A stretch of DNA of 64,000 bases. It comes from Hippophae tibetana. Lineage: Eukaryota > Streptophyta > Magnoliopsida > Rosales > Elaeagnaceae. Where the stretch lies: assembly GCA_037013495.1 (NCBI GenBank), contig CM072810.1, positions 22,761,343 through 22,825,342 on the forward strand. Direction: 5' to 3'. The notes under the pieces are model-generated. The model was not told the origin of the DNA and did no database searches. It saw only the letters and a program-made list of their open reading frames with translations. The position numbers and the translations under genes are program-made. This document shows, piece by piece, positions 23,594 to 35,003 of the stretch; position 1 is the first letter of the stretch; every line of letters begins with the position of its first letter.

Positions 23594-26187
23594 TTAAACA
23601 AGGTAACTTTGGTTTGAAATGATAAGGTAGGCTAACAACAATTCTCTAAATCTACTTTGTTTTCCAAATAAGTCCATCCAAATTGTACGAGTAGTTGATA
23701 ATGTTTGAAAAACCTGCATAGAATTTGTGCAAAACTTCATCCTCTTACACGATATAGAGTTCAAAATTTCTGTTCTGTTGTATAGTTCTAGATTTAATTT
23801 TTTTCTCAAATGCATATATGAGTGGTCTCCAAAATATTTCATGTGGCTTGGAAGAAATAAAAATATAAATTCATTGAATTAATCATTTTAGAGCTCCGAT
23901 TACCTTTTTTAAAATCTTTAAGAAAAGGGTTATTCTTTCTAAGAAATTTATTAAATCTTTGGGAAAGTAGAGCTATTTTCTCTAAATTGGTATTAAAGTC
24001 ATCATTTCTAACAATTGTGTCAAAAACATCTTCGGTGGGACCACAATCCTTGATGTCTACAAATCGAAGCTCTATCCATCCGCGAAAGTGGATTGCTATC
24101 ATCATGGCAAGAAATGATGTAGTTCGAATAATTTCCCAACTTATTCATTTAACAATAAGTTCACAGGCCTTGTATATGGATTTAAACAAGGTAACTTTGG
24201 CTTGAAAATGATAAGGTAGGCTAACAACAATTTTCTCAATCTACTTTGTTTTCCAAATAGGTCCATCCAAATTGTACGAGTAGTTGATAATGTTTGAAAA
24301 ACCTGCATAGAATTTGTGCAAAACTTCATCCTCTTGTACGATATAGAGTTCAAAATTTATGTTCTGCTGCATAGTCCTAGATTTATTTTTTTGCTCAAAT
24401 GCCTATGTGAGTTCTCCAAAATGTTTCATGTGGCTTGGAAGAAATAAAAATATAAATTCATTGAATTAATCATTTTAGAGCTCCGATTACCCTTTTTTAA
24501 AATCCTTAAAAAAGGGTTATTCTTTCTTAGAAATTTATTAAATCTTTGGGAAAGTAGAGCCATTTTCCCTAAATTGGTATTAAAGTCATCATTTCTAACA
24601 ATTGTGTTAAAAATATCTTCGGTGGGACCACAATCCTTGATGTCTATAAATCGAAACTCTTTCCATCCGCGAAAGTGGATTGCTATCATCATGGCAAGAA
24701 ATGATGTAGTTCGAATAATTTCCCAACTTATTCATTTAACAATAAGTTCACAGGCCTTGTATATGGATTTAAACAAGATAACTTTGGCTTGAAAATGATA
24801 AGGTAGGCTAACAACAATTTTCTCAATCTACTTTATTTTCCAAATAGGTCCATCCAAATTGTACGAGTAGTTGATAATGTTTGAAAAACCTGCATAGAAT
24901 TTGTGCAAAACTTCATCCCCTTGTACGATATAGAGTTCAAAATTTCTGTTCTGCTGCATAGTCCTAGATTTATTTTTTTGCTCAAATGCCTATGTGAGTT
25001 CTCCAAAAAGTTTCATGTGGCTTGGAAGAAATAAAAATATAAATTCATTGAATTAATCATTTTTGAGCTCCGATTACCTTTTTTAAAGTCTTTAAGAAAA
25101 GGGTTATTCTTTCTAAGAAATTTATTAAATCTTTGGGAAAGTAGAGCTATTTTCTCTAAATTGGTATTAAAGTCATCATTTCTAACAATTGTGTCAAAAA
25201 CATCTTCGGTGGGACCACAATCCTTGATGTCTACAAATCGAAGCTCTATCCATCCGCGAAAGTGGATTGCTATCATCATGGCAAGAAATGATGTAGTTCG
25301 AATAATTTCCCAACTTATTCATTTAACAATAAGTTCACAGGCCTTGTATATGGATTTAAACAAGGTAACTTTGGTTTGAAATGATAAGGTAGGCTAACAA
25401 AAATTCTCTAAATCTACTTTGTTTTCCAAATAAGTCCATCCAAATTGTACGAGTAGTTGATAATGTTTGAAAAACCTGCATAGAATTTGTGCAAAACTTC
25501 ATCCTCTTACACGATATAGAGTTCAAAATTTCTGTTCTGTTGTATAGTTCTAGATTTAATTTTTTTCTCAAATGCCTATATGAGTGGTCTCCAAAATATT
25601 TCATGTGGCTTGGAAGAAATAAAAATATAAATTCATTGAATTAATCATTTTAGAGCTCCGATTACCCTTTTTTAAAATCCTTAAAAAAGGGTTATTCTTT
25701 CTTAGAAATTTATTAAATCTTTGGGAAAGTAGAGCCATTTTCCCTAAATTGGTATTAAAGTCATCATTTCTAACAATTGTGTTAAAAATATCTTCGGTGG
25801 GACCACAATCCTTGATGTCTATAAATCGAAACTCTTTCCATCCGCGAAAGTGGATTGCTATCATCATGGCAAGAAATGATGTAGTTCGAATAATTTCCCA
25901 ACTTATTCATTTAACAATAAGTTCACAGGCCTTGTATATGGATTTAAACAAGATAACTTTGGCTTGAAAATGATAAGGTAGGCTAACAACAATTTTCTCA
26001 ATCTACTTTGTTTTCCAAATAGGTCCATCCAAATTGTACGAGTAGTTGATAATGTTTGAAAAACCTGCATAGAATTTGTGCAAAACTTCATCCTCTTGTA
26101 CGATATAGAGTTCAAAATTTCTGTTCTGCTGCATAGTCCTAGATTTATTTTTTTGCTCAAATGCCTATGTGAGTTCTCCAAAATGTA

Positions 26188-26775
26188 TCATGTTGCTTGG
26201 AAGAAATAAAACAATAAATTCATTGAATTAATCATTATGGAGCTCCGATTACCTTTTTTTAAAATCCTTAAAAAAAGGGTTATTCTTTCTAAGAAATTTA
26301 TTAAATCTTTTGGAAAGTAGAGCCATTTTCTCTAAATTGGTATTAAAGTCATCATTTCTAACAATTGTGTCAAAAATATCTTCGGTGGGATCACAATCCT
26401 TGATGTCTATAAATCGAAGCTCTTTCCAGCCGAGAAAGTGGATTGCTATCATCATGGCAAGAAATGATGTAGTTCGAATAATTTCCCAACTTATTCATTT
26501 AACAGTTAGTTCACAGGCCTTGTATATGGATTTAAACAAGGTAACTTTGGCTTGAAAATGATAAGGTAGGCTAACAACAATTTTCTCAATCTACTTTGTT
26601 TTCCAAATAGGTCCATCCAAATTGTACGAGTAGTTGATAATGTTTGAAAAACCTGCATAGAATTTGTGCAAAACTTCATCCTCTTGTACGATATAGAGTT
26701 CAAAATTTCTATTCTGCTGCATAGTCCTAGATTTATTTTTTTGCTCAAATGCCTATGTGAGTTCTCCAAAATGTT
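26188..26775. repeat. Out-of-place E/G mosaic monomer inside A/B/C territory
   Basis: The unit opens with AAACAATAAATTC and CATTATGGAGCTCC, as in class E, and then has CCAGCCGAGAAAG, as in class G. It ends like an ordinary A unit. Private changes include TGGGATCACAATCC and TTTAACAGTTAGTTC. Classes E and G are otherwise found only from 39 kb onward. Confidence 0.88.
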
Positions 26776-29127
26776 TCATGTGGCTTGGAAGAAATAAAAA
26801 TATAAATTCATTGAATTAATCATTTTAGAGCTCCGATTACCTTTTTTTAAAATCCTTAAAAAAGGGTTATTCTTTCTAAGAAATTTATTAAATCTTTGGG
26901 CAAGTAGAGCTATTTTCTCTAAATTGGTATTAAAGTCATCATTTCTAACAATTGTGTCAAAAATATCTTCGGTGGGACCACAATCCTTGATGTCTCCAAA
27001 TCGAAGCTCTTTCCATCCGCGAAAGTGGATTGCTATCATCATGGCAAGAAATGATGTAGTTCGAATAATTTCCCAACTTATTCATTTATCAATAAGTTCA
27101 CAGGCCTTGTATATGGATTTAAACAAGGTAACTTTGGTTTGAAATGATAAGGTAGGCTAACAACAATTTTCTCAATCTACTTTGTTTTCCAAATAGGTCC
27201 ATCCAAATTGTACGAGTAGTTGATAATGTTTGAAAAACCTGCATAGAATTTGTGCAAAACTTCATCCTCTTACACGATATAGAGTTCAAAATTTCTGTTC
27301 TGTTGTATAGTTCTAGATTTAATTTTTTTCTCAAATGCCTATATGAGTGGTCTCCAAAATATTTCATGTGGCTTGGAAGAAATAAAAATATAAATTCATT
27401 GAATTAATCATTTTAGAGCTCCGATTACCCTTTTTTAAAATCCTTAAAAAAGGGTTATTCTTTCTTAGAAATTTATTAAATCTTTGGGAAAGTAGAGCCA
27501 TTTTCCCTAAATTGGTATTAAAGTCATCATTTCTAACAATTGTGTTAAAAATATCTTCGGTGGGACCACAATCCTTGATGTCTATAAATCGAAACTCTTT
27601 CCATCCGCGAAAGTGGATTGCTATCATCATGGCAAGAAATGATGTAGTTCGAATAATTTCCCAACTTATTCATTTAACAATAAGTTCACAGGCCTTGTAT
27701 ATGGATTTAAACAAGATAACTTTGGCTTGAAAATGATAAGGTAGGCTAACAACAATTTTCTCAATCTACTTTGTTTTCCAAATAGGTCCATCCAAATTGT
27801 ACGAGTAGTTGATAATGTTTGAAAAACCTGCATAGAATTTGTGCAAAACTTCATCCTCTTGTACGATATAGAGTTCAAAATTTCTGTTCTGCTGCATAGT
27901 CCTAGATTTATTTTTTTGCTCAAATGCCTATGTGAGTTCTCCAAAATGTTTCATGTGGCTTGGAAGAAATAAAAATATAAATTCATTGAATTAATCATTT
28001 TAGAGCTCCGATTACCTTTTTTAAAATCTTTAAGAAAAGGGTTATTCTTTCTAAGAAATTTATTAAATCTTTGGGAAAGTAGAGCTATTTTCTCTAAATT
28101 GGTATTAAAGTCATCATTTCTAACAATTGTGTCAAAAACATCTTCGGTGGGACCACAATCCTTGATGTCTACAAATCGAAGCTCTATCCATCCGCGAAAG
28201 TGGATTGCTATCATCATGGCAAGAAATGATGTAGTTCGAATAATTTCCCAACTTATTCATTTAACAATAAGTTCACAGGCCTTGTATATGGATTTAAACA
28301 AGGTAACTTTGGTTTGAAATGATAAGGTAGGCTAACAAAAATTCTCTAAATCTACTTTGTTTTCCAAATAAGTCCATCCAAATTGTACGAGTAGTTGATA
28401 ATGTTTGAAAAACCTGCATAGAATTTGTGCAAAACTTCATCCTCTTACACGATATAGAGTTCAAAATTTCTGTTCTGTTGTATAGTTCTAGATTTAATTT
28501 TTTTCTCAAATGCCTATATGAGTGGTCTCCAAAATATTTCATGTGGCTTGGAAGAAATAAAAATATAAATTCATTGAATTAATCATTTTAGAGCTCCGAT
28601 TACCCTTTTTTAAAATCCTTAAAAAAGGGTTATTCTTTCTTAGAAATTTATTAAATCTTTGGGAAAGTAGAGCCATTTTCCCTAAATTGGTATTAAAGTC
28701 ATCATTTCTAACAATTGTGTTAAAAATATCTTCGGTGGGACCACAATCCTTGATGTCTATAAATCGAAACTCTTTCCATCCGCGAAAGTGGATTGCTATC
28801 ATCATGGCAAGAAATGATGTAGTTCGAATAATTTCCCAACTTATTCATTTAACAATAAGTTCACAGGCCTTGTATATGGATTTAAACAAGATAACTTTGG
28901 CTTGAAAATGATAAGGTAGGCTAACAACAATTTTCTCAATCTACTTTGTTTTCCAAATAGGTCCATCCAAATTGTACGAGTAGTTGATAATGTTTGAAAA
29001 ACCTGCATAGAATTTGTGCAAAACTTCATCCTCTTGTACGATATAGAGTTCAAAATTTCTGTTCTGCTGCATAGTTCTAGATTTAGGTTTTTGCTCAAAT
29101 GCCTATATGAGTGGTCTCCAAAATGTT

Positions 29128-29715
29128 TCATGTTGCTTGGAAGAAATAAAAATATAAATTCATTGAATTAATAATTTTAGAGCTCTGATTACCTTTTTTT
29201 AAAATCCTTAAAAAAAGGTTATTCTTTCTAAGAAATTTATTAAATCTTTGGGAAAGTAGAGCCATTTTCTCTAAATTGGTATTAAAGTCATCATTTCTAA
29301 CAATTGTGTCAAAAACATCTTCGGTGGGACCACAATCCTTGATGTCTACAAAACGAAGCTCTTTCCATCCGCGAAAGTGGATTGCTATCATCATGGCAAC
29401 AAATGATGTAGTTCGAATAATTTCCCAACTTATTCATTTATCAATAAGTTCACAGGCCTTGTATATGGATTTAAACAAGGTAACTTTGGTTTGAAATGAT
29501 AAGGTAGGCTAACAACAATTCTCTAAATCTACTTTGTTTTCCAAATAAGTCCATCCAAATTGTACGAGTAGTTGATAATGTTTGAAAAACCTGCATAGAA
29601 TTTGTGCAAAACTTCATCCTCTTACACGATATAGAGTTCAAAATTTCTGTTCTGTTGTATAGTTCTAGATTTAATTTTTTTCTCAAATGCCTATATGAGT
29701 GGTCTCCAAAATATT
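29128..29715. repeat. Class D monomer (reference copy)
   Basis: Class D is recognised by AATTAATAATTTTAGAGC, AAAAAAAGGTTATTC and GTGTCAAAAACATC together with GAAGCTCTTTCC. It has a perfect first inverted repeat with ACC and GGT ends. Here the unit also has AAACGAAGC and GGCAACAAATG, both repeated at 32654. Later D units at 35593, 36769, 40298 and 45003 share a 1-bp deletion giving GAGCTCGATTACC, and GAAAGGAGAGCC. Confidence 0.87.
29191..29219. repeat. Inverted repeat I, class D form: perfect with paired change
   Basis: The left arm is ACCTTTTTTTAA (29191-29202), the loop AATCC, and the right arm TTAAAAAAAGGT (29208-29219). Compared with class B, the C to T change on the left is matched by G to A on the right, so pairing is kept. 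Confidence 0.93.
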
Positions 29716-30301
29716 TCATATGGCTTGGAAGAAATAAAAATATAAATTCATTGAATTAATCATTTTAGAGCTCCGATTACCCTTTTTTAAAATCCTTAAA
29801 AAAGGGTTATTCTTTCTTAGAAATTTATTAAATCTTTGGGAAAGTAGAGCCATTTTCCCTAAATTGGTATTAAAGTCATCATTTCTAACAATTGTGTTAA
29901 AAATATCTTCGGTGGGACCACAATCCTTGATGTCTATAAATCGAAACTCTTTCCATCCGCGAAAGTGGATTGCTATCATCATGGCAAGAAATGATGTAGT
30001 TCGAATAATTTCCCAACTTATTCATTTAACAATAAGTTCACAGGCCTTGTATATGGATTTAAACAAGGTAACTTTGGCTTGAAAATGATAAGGTAGGCTA
30101 AAACAATTTTCTCAATCTACTTTGTTTTCCAAATAGGTCCATCCAAATTGTACGAGTAGTTGATAATGTTTGAAAAACCTGCATAGAATTTGTGCAAAAC
30201 TTCATCCTCTTGTACGATATAGAGTTCAAAATTTCTGTTCTGCTGCATAGTCCTAGATTTATTTTTTTGCTCAAATGCCTATGTGAGTTCTCCAAAATGT
30301 T

Positions 30302-33300
30302 TCATGTGGCTTGGAAGAAATAAAAATATAAATTCATTGAATTAATCATTTTAGAGCTCCGATTACCTTTTTTTAAAATCCTTAAAAAAGGGTTATTCTT
30401 TCTAAGAAATTTATTAAATCTTTGGGCAAGTAGAGCTATTTTCTCTAAATTGGTATTAAAGTCATCATTTCTAACAATTGTGTCAAAAATATCTTCGGTG
30501 GGACCACAATCCTTGATGTCTCCAAATCGAAGCTCTTTCCATCCGCGAAAGTGGATTGCTATCATCATGGCAAGAAATGATGTAGTTCGAATAATTTCCC
30601 AACTTATTCATTTATCAATAAGTTCACAGGCCTTGTATATGGATTTAAACAAGGTAACTTTGGTTTGAAATGATAAGGTAGGCTAACAACAATTTTCTCA
30701 ATCTACTTTGTTTTCCAAATAGGTCCATCCAAATTGTACGAGTAGTTGATAATGTTTGAAAAACCTGCATAGAATTTGTGCAAAACTTCATCCTCTTACA
30801 CGATATAGAGTTCAAAATTTCTGTTCTGTTGTATAGTTCTAGATTTAATTTTTTTCTCAAATGCCTATATGAGTGGTCTCCAAAATATTTCATGTGGCTT
30901 GGAAGAAATAAAAATATAAATTCATTGAATTAATCATTTTAGAGCTCCGATTACCCTTTTTTAAAATCCTTAAAAAAGGGTTATTCTTTCTTAGAAATTT
31001 ATTAAATCTTTGGGAAAGTAGAGCCATTTTCCCTAAATTGGTATTAAAGTCATCATTTCTAACAATTGTGTTAAAAATATCTTCGGTGGGACCACAATCC
31101 TTGATGTCTATAAATCGAAACTCTTTCCATCCGCGAAAGTGGATTGCTATCATCATGGCAAGAAATGATGTAGTTCGAATAATTTCCCAACTTATTCATT
31201 TAACAATAAGTTCACAGGCCTTGTATATGGATTTAAACAAGATAACTTTGGCTTGAAAATGATAAGGTAGGCTAACAACAATTTTCTCAATCTACTTTGT
31301 TTTCCAAATAGGTCCATCCAAATTGTACGAGTAGTTGATAATGTTTGAAAAACCTGCATAGAATTTGTGCAAAACTTCATCCTCTTGTACGATATAGAGT
31401 TCAAAATTTCTGTTCTGCTGCATAGTCCTAGATTTATTTTTTTGCTCAAATGCCTATGTGAGTTCTCCAAAATGTTTCATGTGGCTTGGAAGAAATAAAA
31501 ATATAAATTCATTGAATTAATCATTTTAGAGCTCCGATTACCTTTTTTAAAATCTTTAAGAAAAGGGTTATTCTTTCTAAGAAATTTATTAAATCTTTGG
31601 GAAAGTAGAGCTATTTTCTCTAAATTGGTATTAAAGTCATCATTTCTAACAATTGTGTCAAAAACATCTTCGGTGGGACCACAATCCTTGATGTCTACAA
31701 ATCGAAGCTCTATCCATCCGCGAAAGTGGATTGCTATCATCATGGCAAGAAATGATGTAGTTCGAATAATTTCCCAACTTATTCATTTAACAATAAGTTC
31801 ACAGGCCTTGTATATGGATTTAAACAAGGTAACTTTGGTTTGAAATGATAAGGTAGGCTAACAAAAATTCTCTAAATCTACTTTGTTTTCCAAATAAGTC
31901 CATCCAAATTGTACGAGTAGTTGATAATGTTTGAAAAACCTGCATAGAATTTGTGCAAAACTTCATCCTCTTACACGATATAGAGTTCAAAATTTCTGTT
32001 CTGTTGTATAGTTCTAGATTTAATTTTTTTCTCAAATGCCTATATGAGTGGTCTCCAAAATATTTCATGTGGCTTGGAAGAAATAAAAATATAAATTCAT
32101 TGAATTAATCATTTTAGAGCTCCGATTACCCTTTTTTAAAATCCTTAAAAAAGGGTTATTCTTTCTTAGAAATTTATTAAATCTTTGGGAAAGTAGAGCC
32201 ATTTTCCCTAAATTGGTATTAAAGTCATCATTTCTAACAATTGTGTTAAAAATATCTTCGGTGGGACCACAATCCTTGATGTCTATAAATCGAAACTCTT
32301 TCCATCCGCGAAAGTGGATTGCTATCATCATGGCAAGAAATGATGTAGTTCGAATAATTTCCCAACTTATTCATTTAACAATAAGTTCACAGGCCTTGTA
32401 TATGGATTTAAACAAGATAACTTTGGCTTGAAAATGATAAGGTAGGCTAACAACAATTTTCTCAATCTACTTTGTTTTCCAAATAGGTCCATCCAAATTG
32501 TACGAGTAGTTGATAATGTTTGAAAAACCTGCATAGAATTTGTGCAAAACTTCATCCTCTTGTACGATATAGAGTTCAAAATTTCTGTTCTGCTGCATAG
32601 TTCTAGATTTAGGTTTTTGCTCAAATGCCTATATGAGTGGTCTCCAAAATGTTTCATGTTGCTTGGAAGAAATAAAAATATAAATTCATTGAATTAATAA
32701 TTTTAGAGCTCTGATTACCTTTTTTTAAAATCCTTAAAAAAAGGTTATTCTTTCTAAGAAATTTATTAAATCTTTGGGAAAGTAGAGCCATTTTCTCTAA
32801 ATTGGTATTAAAGTCATCATTTCTAACAATTGTGTCAAAAACATCTTCGGTGGGACCACAATCCTTGATGTCTACAAAACGAAGCTCTTTCCATCCGCGA
32901 AAGTGGATTGCTATCATCATGGCAACAAATGATGTAGTTCGAATAATTTCCCAACTTATTCATTTATCAATAAGTTCACAGGCCTTGTATATGGATTTAA
33001 ACAAGGTAACTTTGGTTTGAAATGATAAGGTAGGCTAACAACAATTCTCTAAATCTACTTTGTTTTCCAAATAAGTCCATCCAAATTGTACGAGTAGTTG
33101 ATAATGTTTGAAAAACCTGCATAGAATTTGTGCAAAACTTCATCCTCTTACACGATATAGAGTTCAAAATTTCTGTTCTGTTGTATAGTTCTAGATTTAA
33201 TTTTTTTCTCAAATGCCTATATGAGTGGTCTCCAAAATATTTCATATGGCTTGGAAGAAATAAAAATATAAATTCATTGAATTAATCATTTTAGAGCTCC

Positions 33301-33827
33301 GATTACTATTTTTTAGAATCCTTAAAAAAGGGTTATTCTTTCTTAGAAATTTATTAAATCTTTGGGAAAGTAGAGCCATTTTCCCTAAATTGGTATTAAA
33401 GTCATCATTTCTAACAATTGTGTTAAAAATATCTTCGGTGGGACCACAATCCTTGATGTCTATAAATCGAAACTCTTTCCATCCGCGAAAGTGGATTGCT
33501 ATCATCATGGCAAGAAATGATGTAGTTCGAATAATTTCCCAACTTATTCATTTATCAATAAGTTCACAGGCCTTGTATATGGATTTAAACAAGGTAACTT
33601 TGGTTTGAAATGATAAGGTAGGCTAACAACAATTCTCTAAATCTACTTTGTTTTCCAAATAAGTCCATCCAAATTGTACGAGTAGTTGATAATGTTTGAA
33701 AAACCTGCATGAATTTGTGCAAAACTTCATCCTCTTACACGATATAGAGTTCAAAATTTCTGTTCTGTTGTATAGTTCTAGATTTAATTTTTTTCTCAAA
33801 TGCCTATATGAGTGGTCTCCAAAATAT
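30302..33827. repeat. 3526-bp hexamer HOR, copy 2
   Basis: This repeats 26776-30301. Identity holds to about 33300, where the second copy changes to GATTACTATTTTTTAG and then diverges, so the clearly duplicated length is about 3.0 kb. The 2-bp loss that gives GGCTAAAACAATT at about 30095, in the final B unit of copy 1, has no counterpart near 33620. Confidence 0.88.
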
Positions 33828-34415
33828 TTCATGTGGCTTGGAAGAAATAAAAATATAAATTCATTGAATTAATCGTTTTAGAGCTCCGATTACCCTTTTT
33901 TAAAATCCTTAAAAAAGGGTTATTCTTTCATAGAAATTTATTAAATCTTTGGGAAAGTAGAGCCATTTTCTCTAAATTGGTATTAAAGTCATCATTTCTA
34001 ACAATTGTGTCAAAAATATCTTCGGTGGGACCACAATCCTTGATGTCTACAAATCGAAGCTCTTTCCATCCGCGAAAGTGGATTGCTATCATCATGGCAA
34101 GAAATGATGTACTTCGAATAATTTCCCAACGTATTCATTTATCAATAAGTTCACAGGCCTTGTATATGGATTTAAACAAGGTAACTTTGGTTTGAAATGA
34201 TAAGGTAGGCTAACAACAATTCTCTAAATCTACTTTGTTTTCCAAATAGGTCCTTCCAAATTGTACGAGTAGTTGATAATGTTTGAAAAACCTGCATAGA
34301 ATTTGTGCAAACTTCATCCTCTTGTACGATATAGGGTTCAAAATTTCTGTTCTGTTGTATAGTTCTAGATTTAATTTTTTTCTCAAATGCCTATATGAGT
34401 GGTCTCCAAAATATT

Positions 34416-35003
34416 TCATGTGGCTTGGAAGAAATAAAAATATAAATTCATTGAATTAATCATTTTAGAGCTCCGATTACCCTTTTTTAAAATCCTTAAA
34501 AAAGGGTTATTCTTTCTTAGAAATTTATTAAATCTTTGGGAAGGTAGAGCCATTTTCCCTAAATTGGTATTAAAGTTATCATTTCTAACAATTGTGTTAA
34601 AAATATCTTCGGTGGGACCACAATCCTTGATGTCTAAAAATCGAAACTCTTTCCATCCGCGAAAGTGGATTGCTATCTTCATGGCAAGAAATGATGTAGT
34701 TCGAATAATTTCCCAACTTATTCATTTAACAATAAGTTCACAGGCCTTGTATATAGATTTAAACAAGGTAACTTTGGCTTGAAAATGATAAGGTAGGCTA
34801 ACAACAATTTTCTCAATCTACTTTGTTTTCCAAATAGGTCCATCCAAATTGTACGAGTAGTTGATAATGTTTGAAAAACCTGCATAGAATTTGTGCAAAC
34901 TTCATCCTCTTGTACGATATAGGGTTCAAAATTTCTGTTCTGTTGTATAGTTCTAGATTTAATTTTTTTCTCAAATGCCTATATGAGTGGTCTCCAAAAT
35001 ATT
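34416..35003. repeat. Single-unit duplication (588 bp) with the next unit
   Basis: The units at 34416 and 35004 share GGGAAGGTAG, AAAGTTATC, CTAAAAATCG, GCTATCTTCATGG, TATATAGATTT and a 1-bp loss giving GTGCAAACTTC. The unit at 44414 carries most of the same changes, so this variant has also spread at a distance. Confidence 0.87.

Larger units (their letters stand above)
1..26187. repeat. Array region 1: class A/B/C units with C-A-A-B-B higher-order structure
   Basis: Unit starts and classes: 344 C, 932 A, 1519 A, 2106 A, 2693 B, 3280 C, 3868 A, 4455 A, 5042 B, 5630 B, 6219 A, 6808 A, 7395 A, 7982 B, 8570 B, 9157 C, 9745 A, 10332 B, 10919 C, 11507 A, 12094 A, 12681 B, 13269 B, 13856 C, 14444 A, 15031 A, 15618 B, 16205 B, 16792 C, 17380 A, 17967 C, 18555 A, 19142 A, 19729 B-like mosaic, 20315 A, 20902 C, 21490 B, 22076 A, 22663 C, 23251 B, 23839 A, 24426 B, 25013 A, 25601 B. 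Only these three classes occur here, and the right part shifts from the pentamer to A/B/C permutations. Confidence 0.9.
26776..30301. repeat. 3526-bp hexamer HOR, copy 1
   Basis: Units C-B-A-B-D-B. Private marks are TGGGCAAGTAG and GTCTCCAAATCG in the C unit, AACAAGATAAC in B units, AAACGAAGC and GGCAACAAATG in the D unit, and TTTCATATGGC at the last unit. All recur 3526 bp downstream. Confidence 0.9.
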
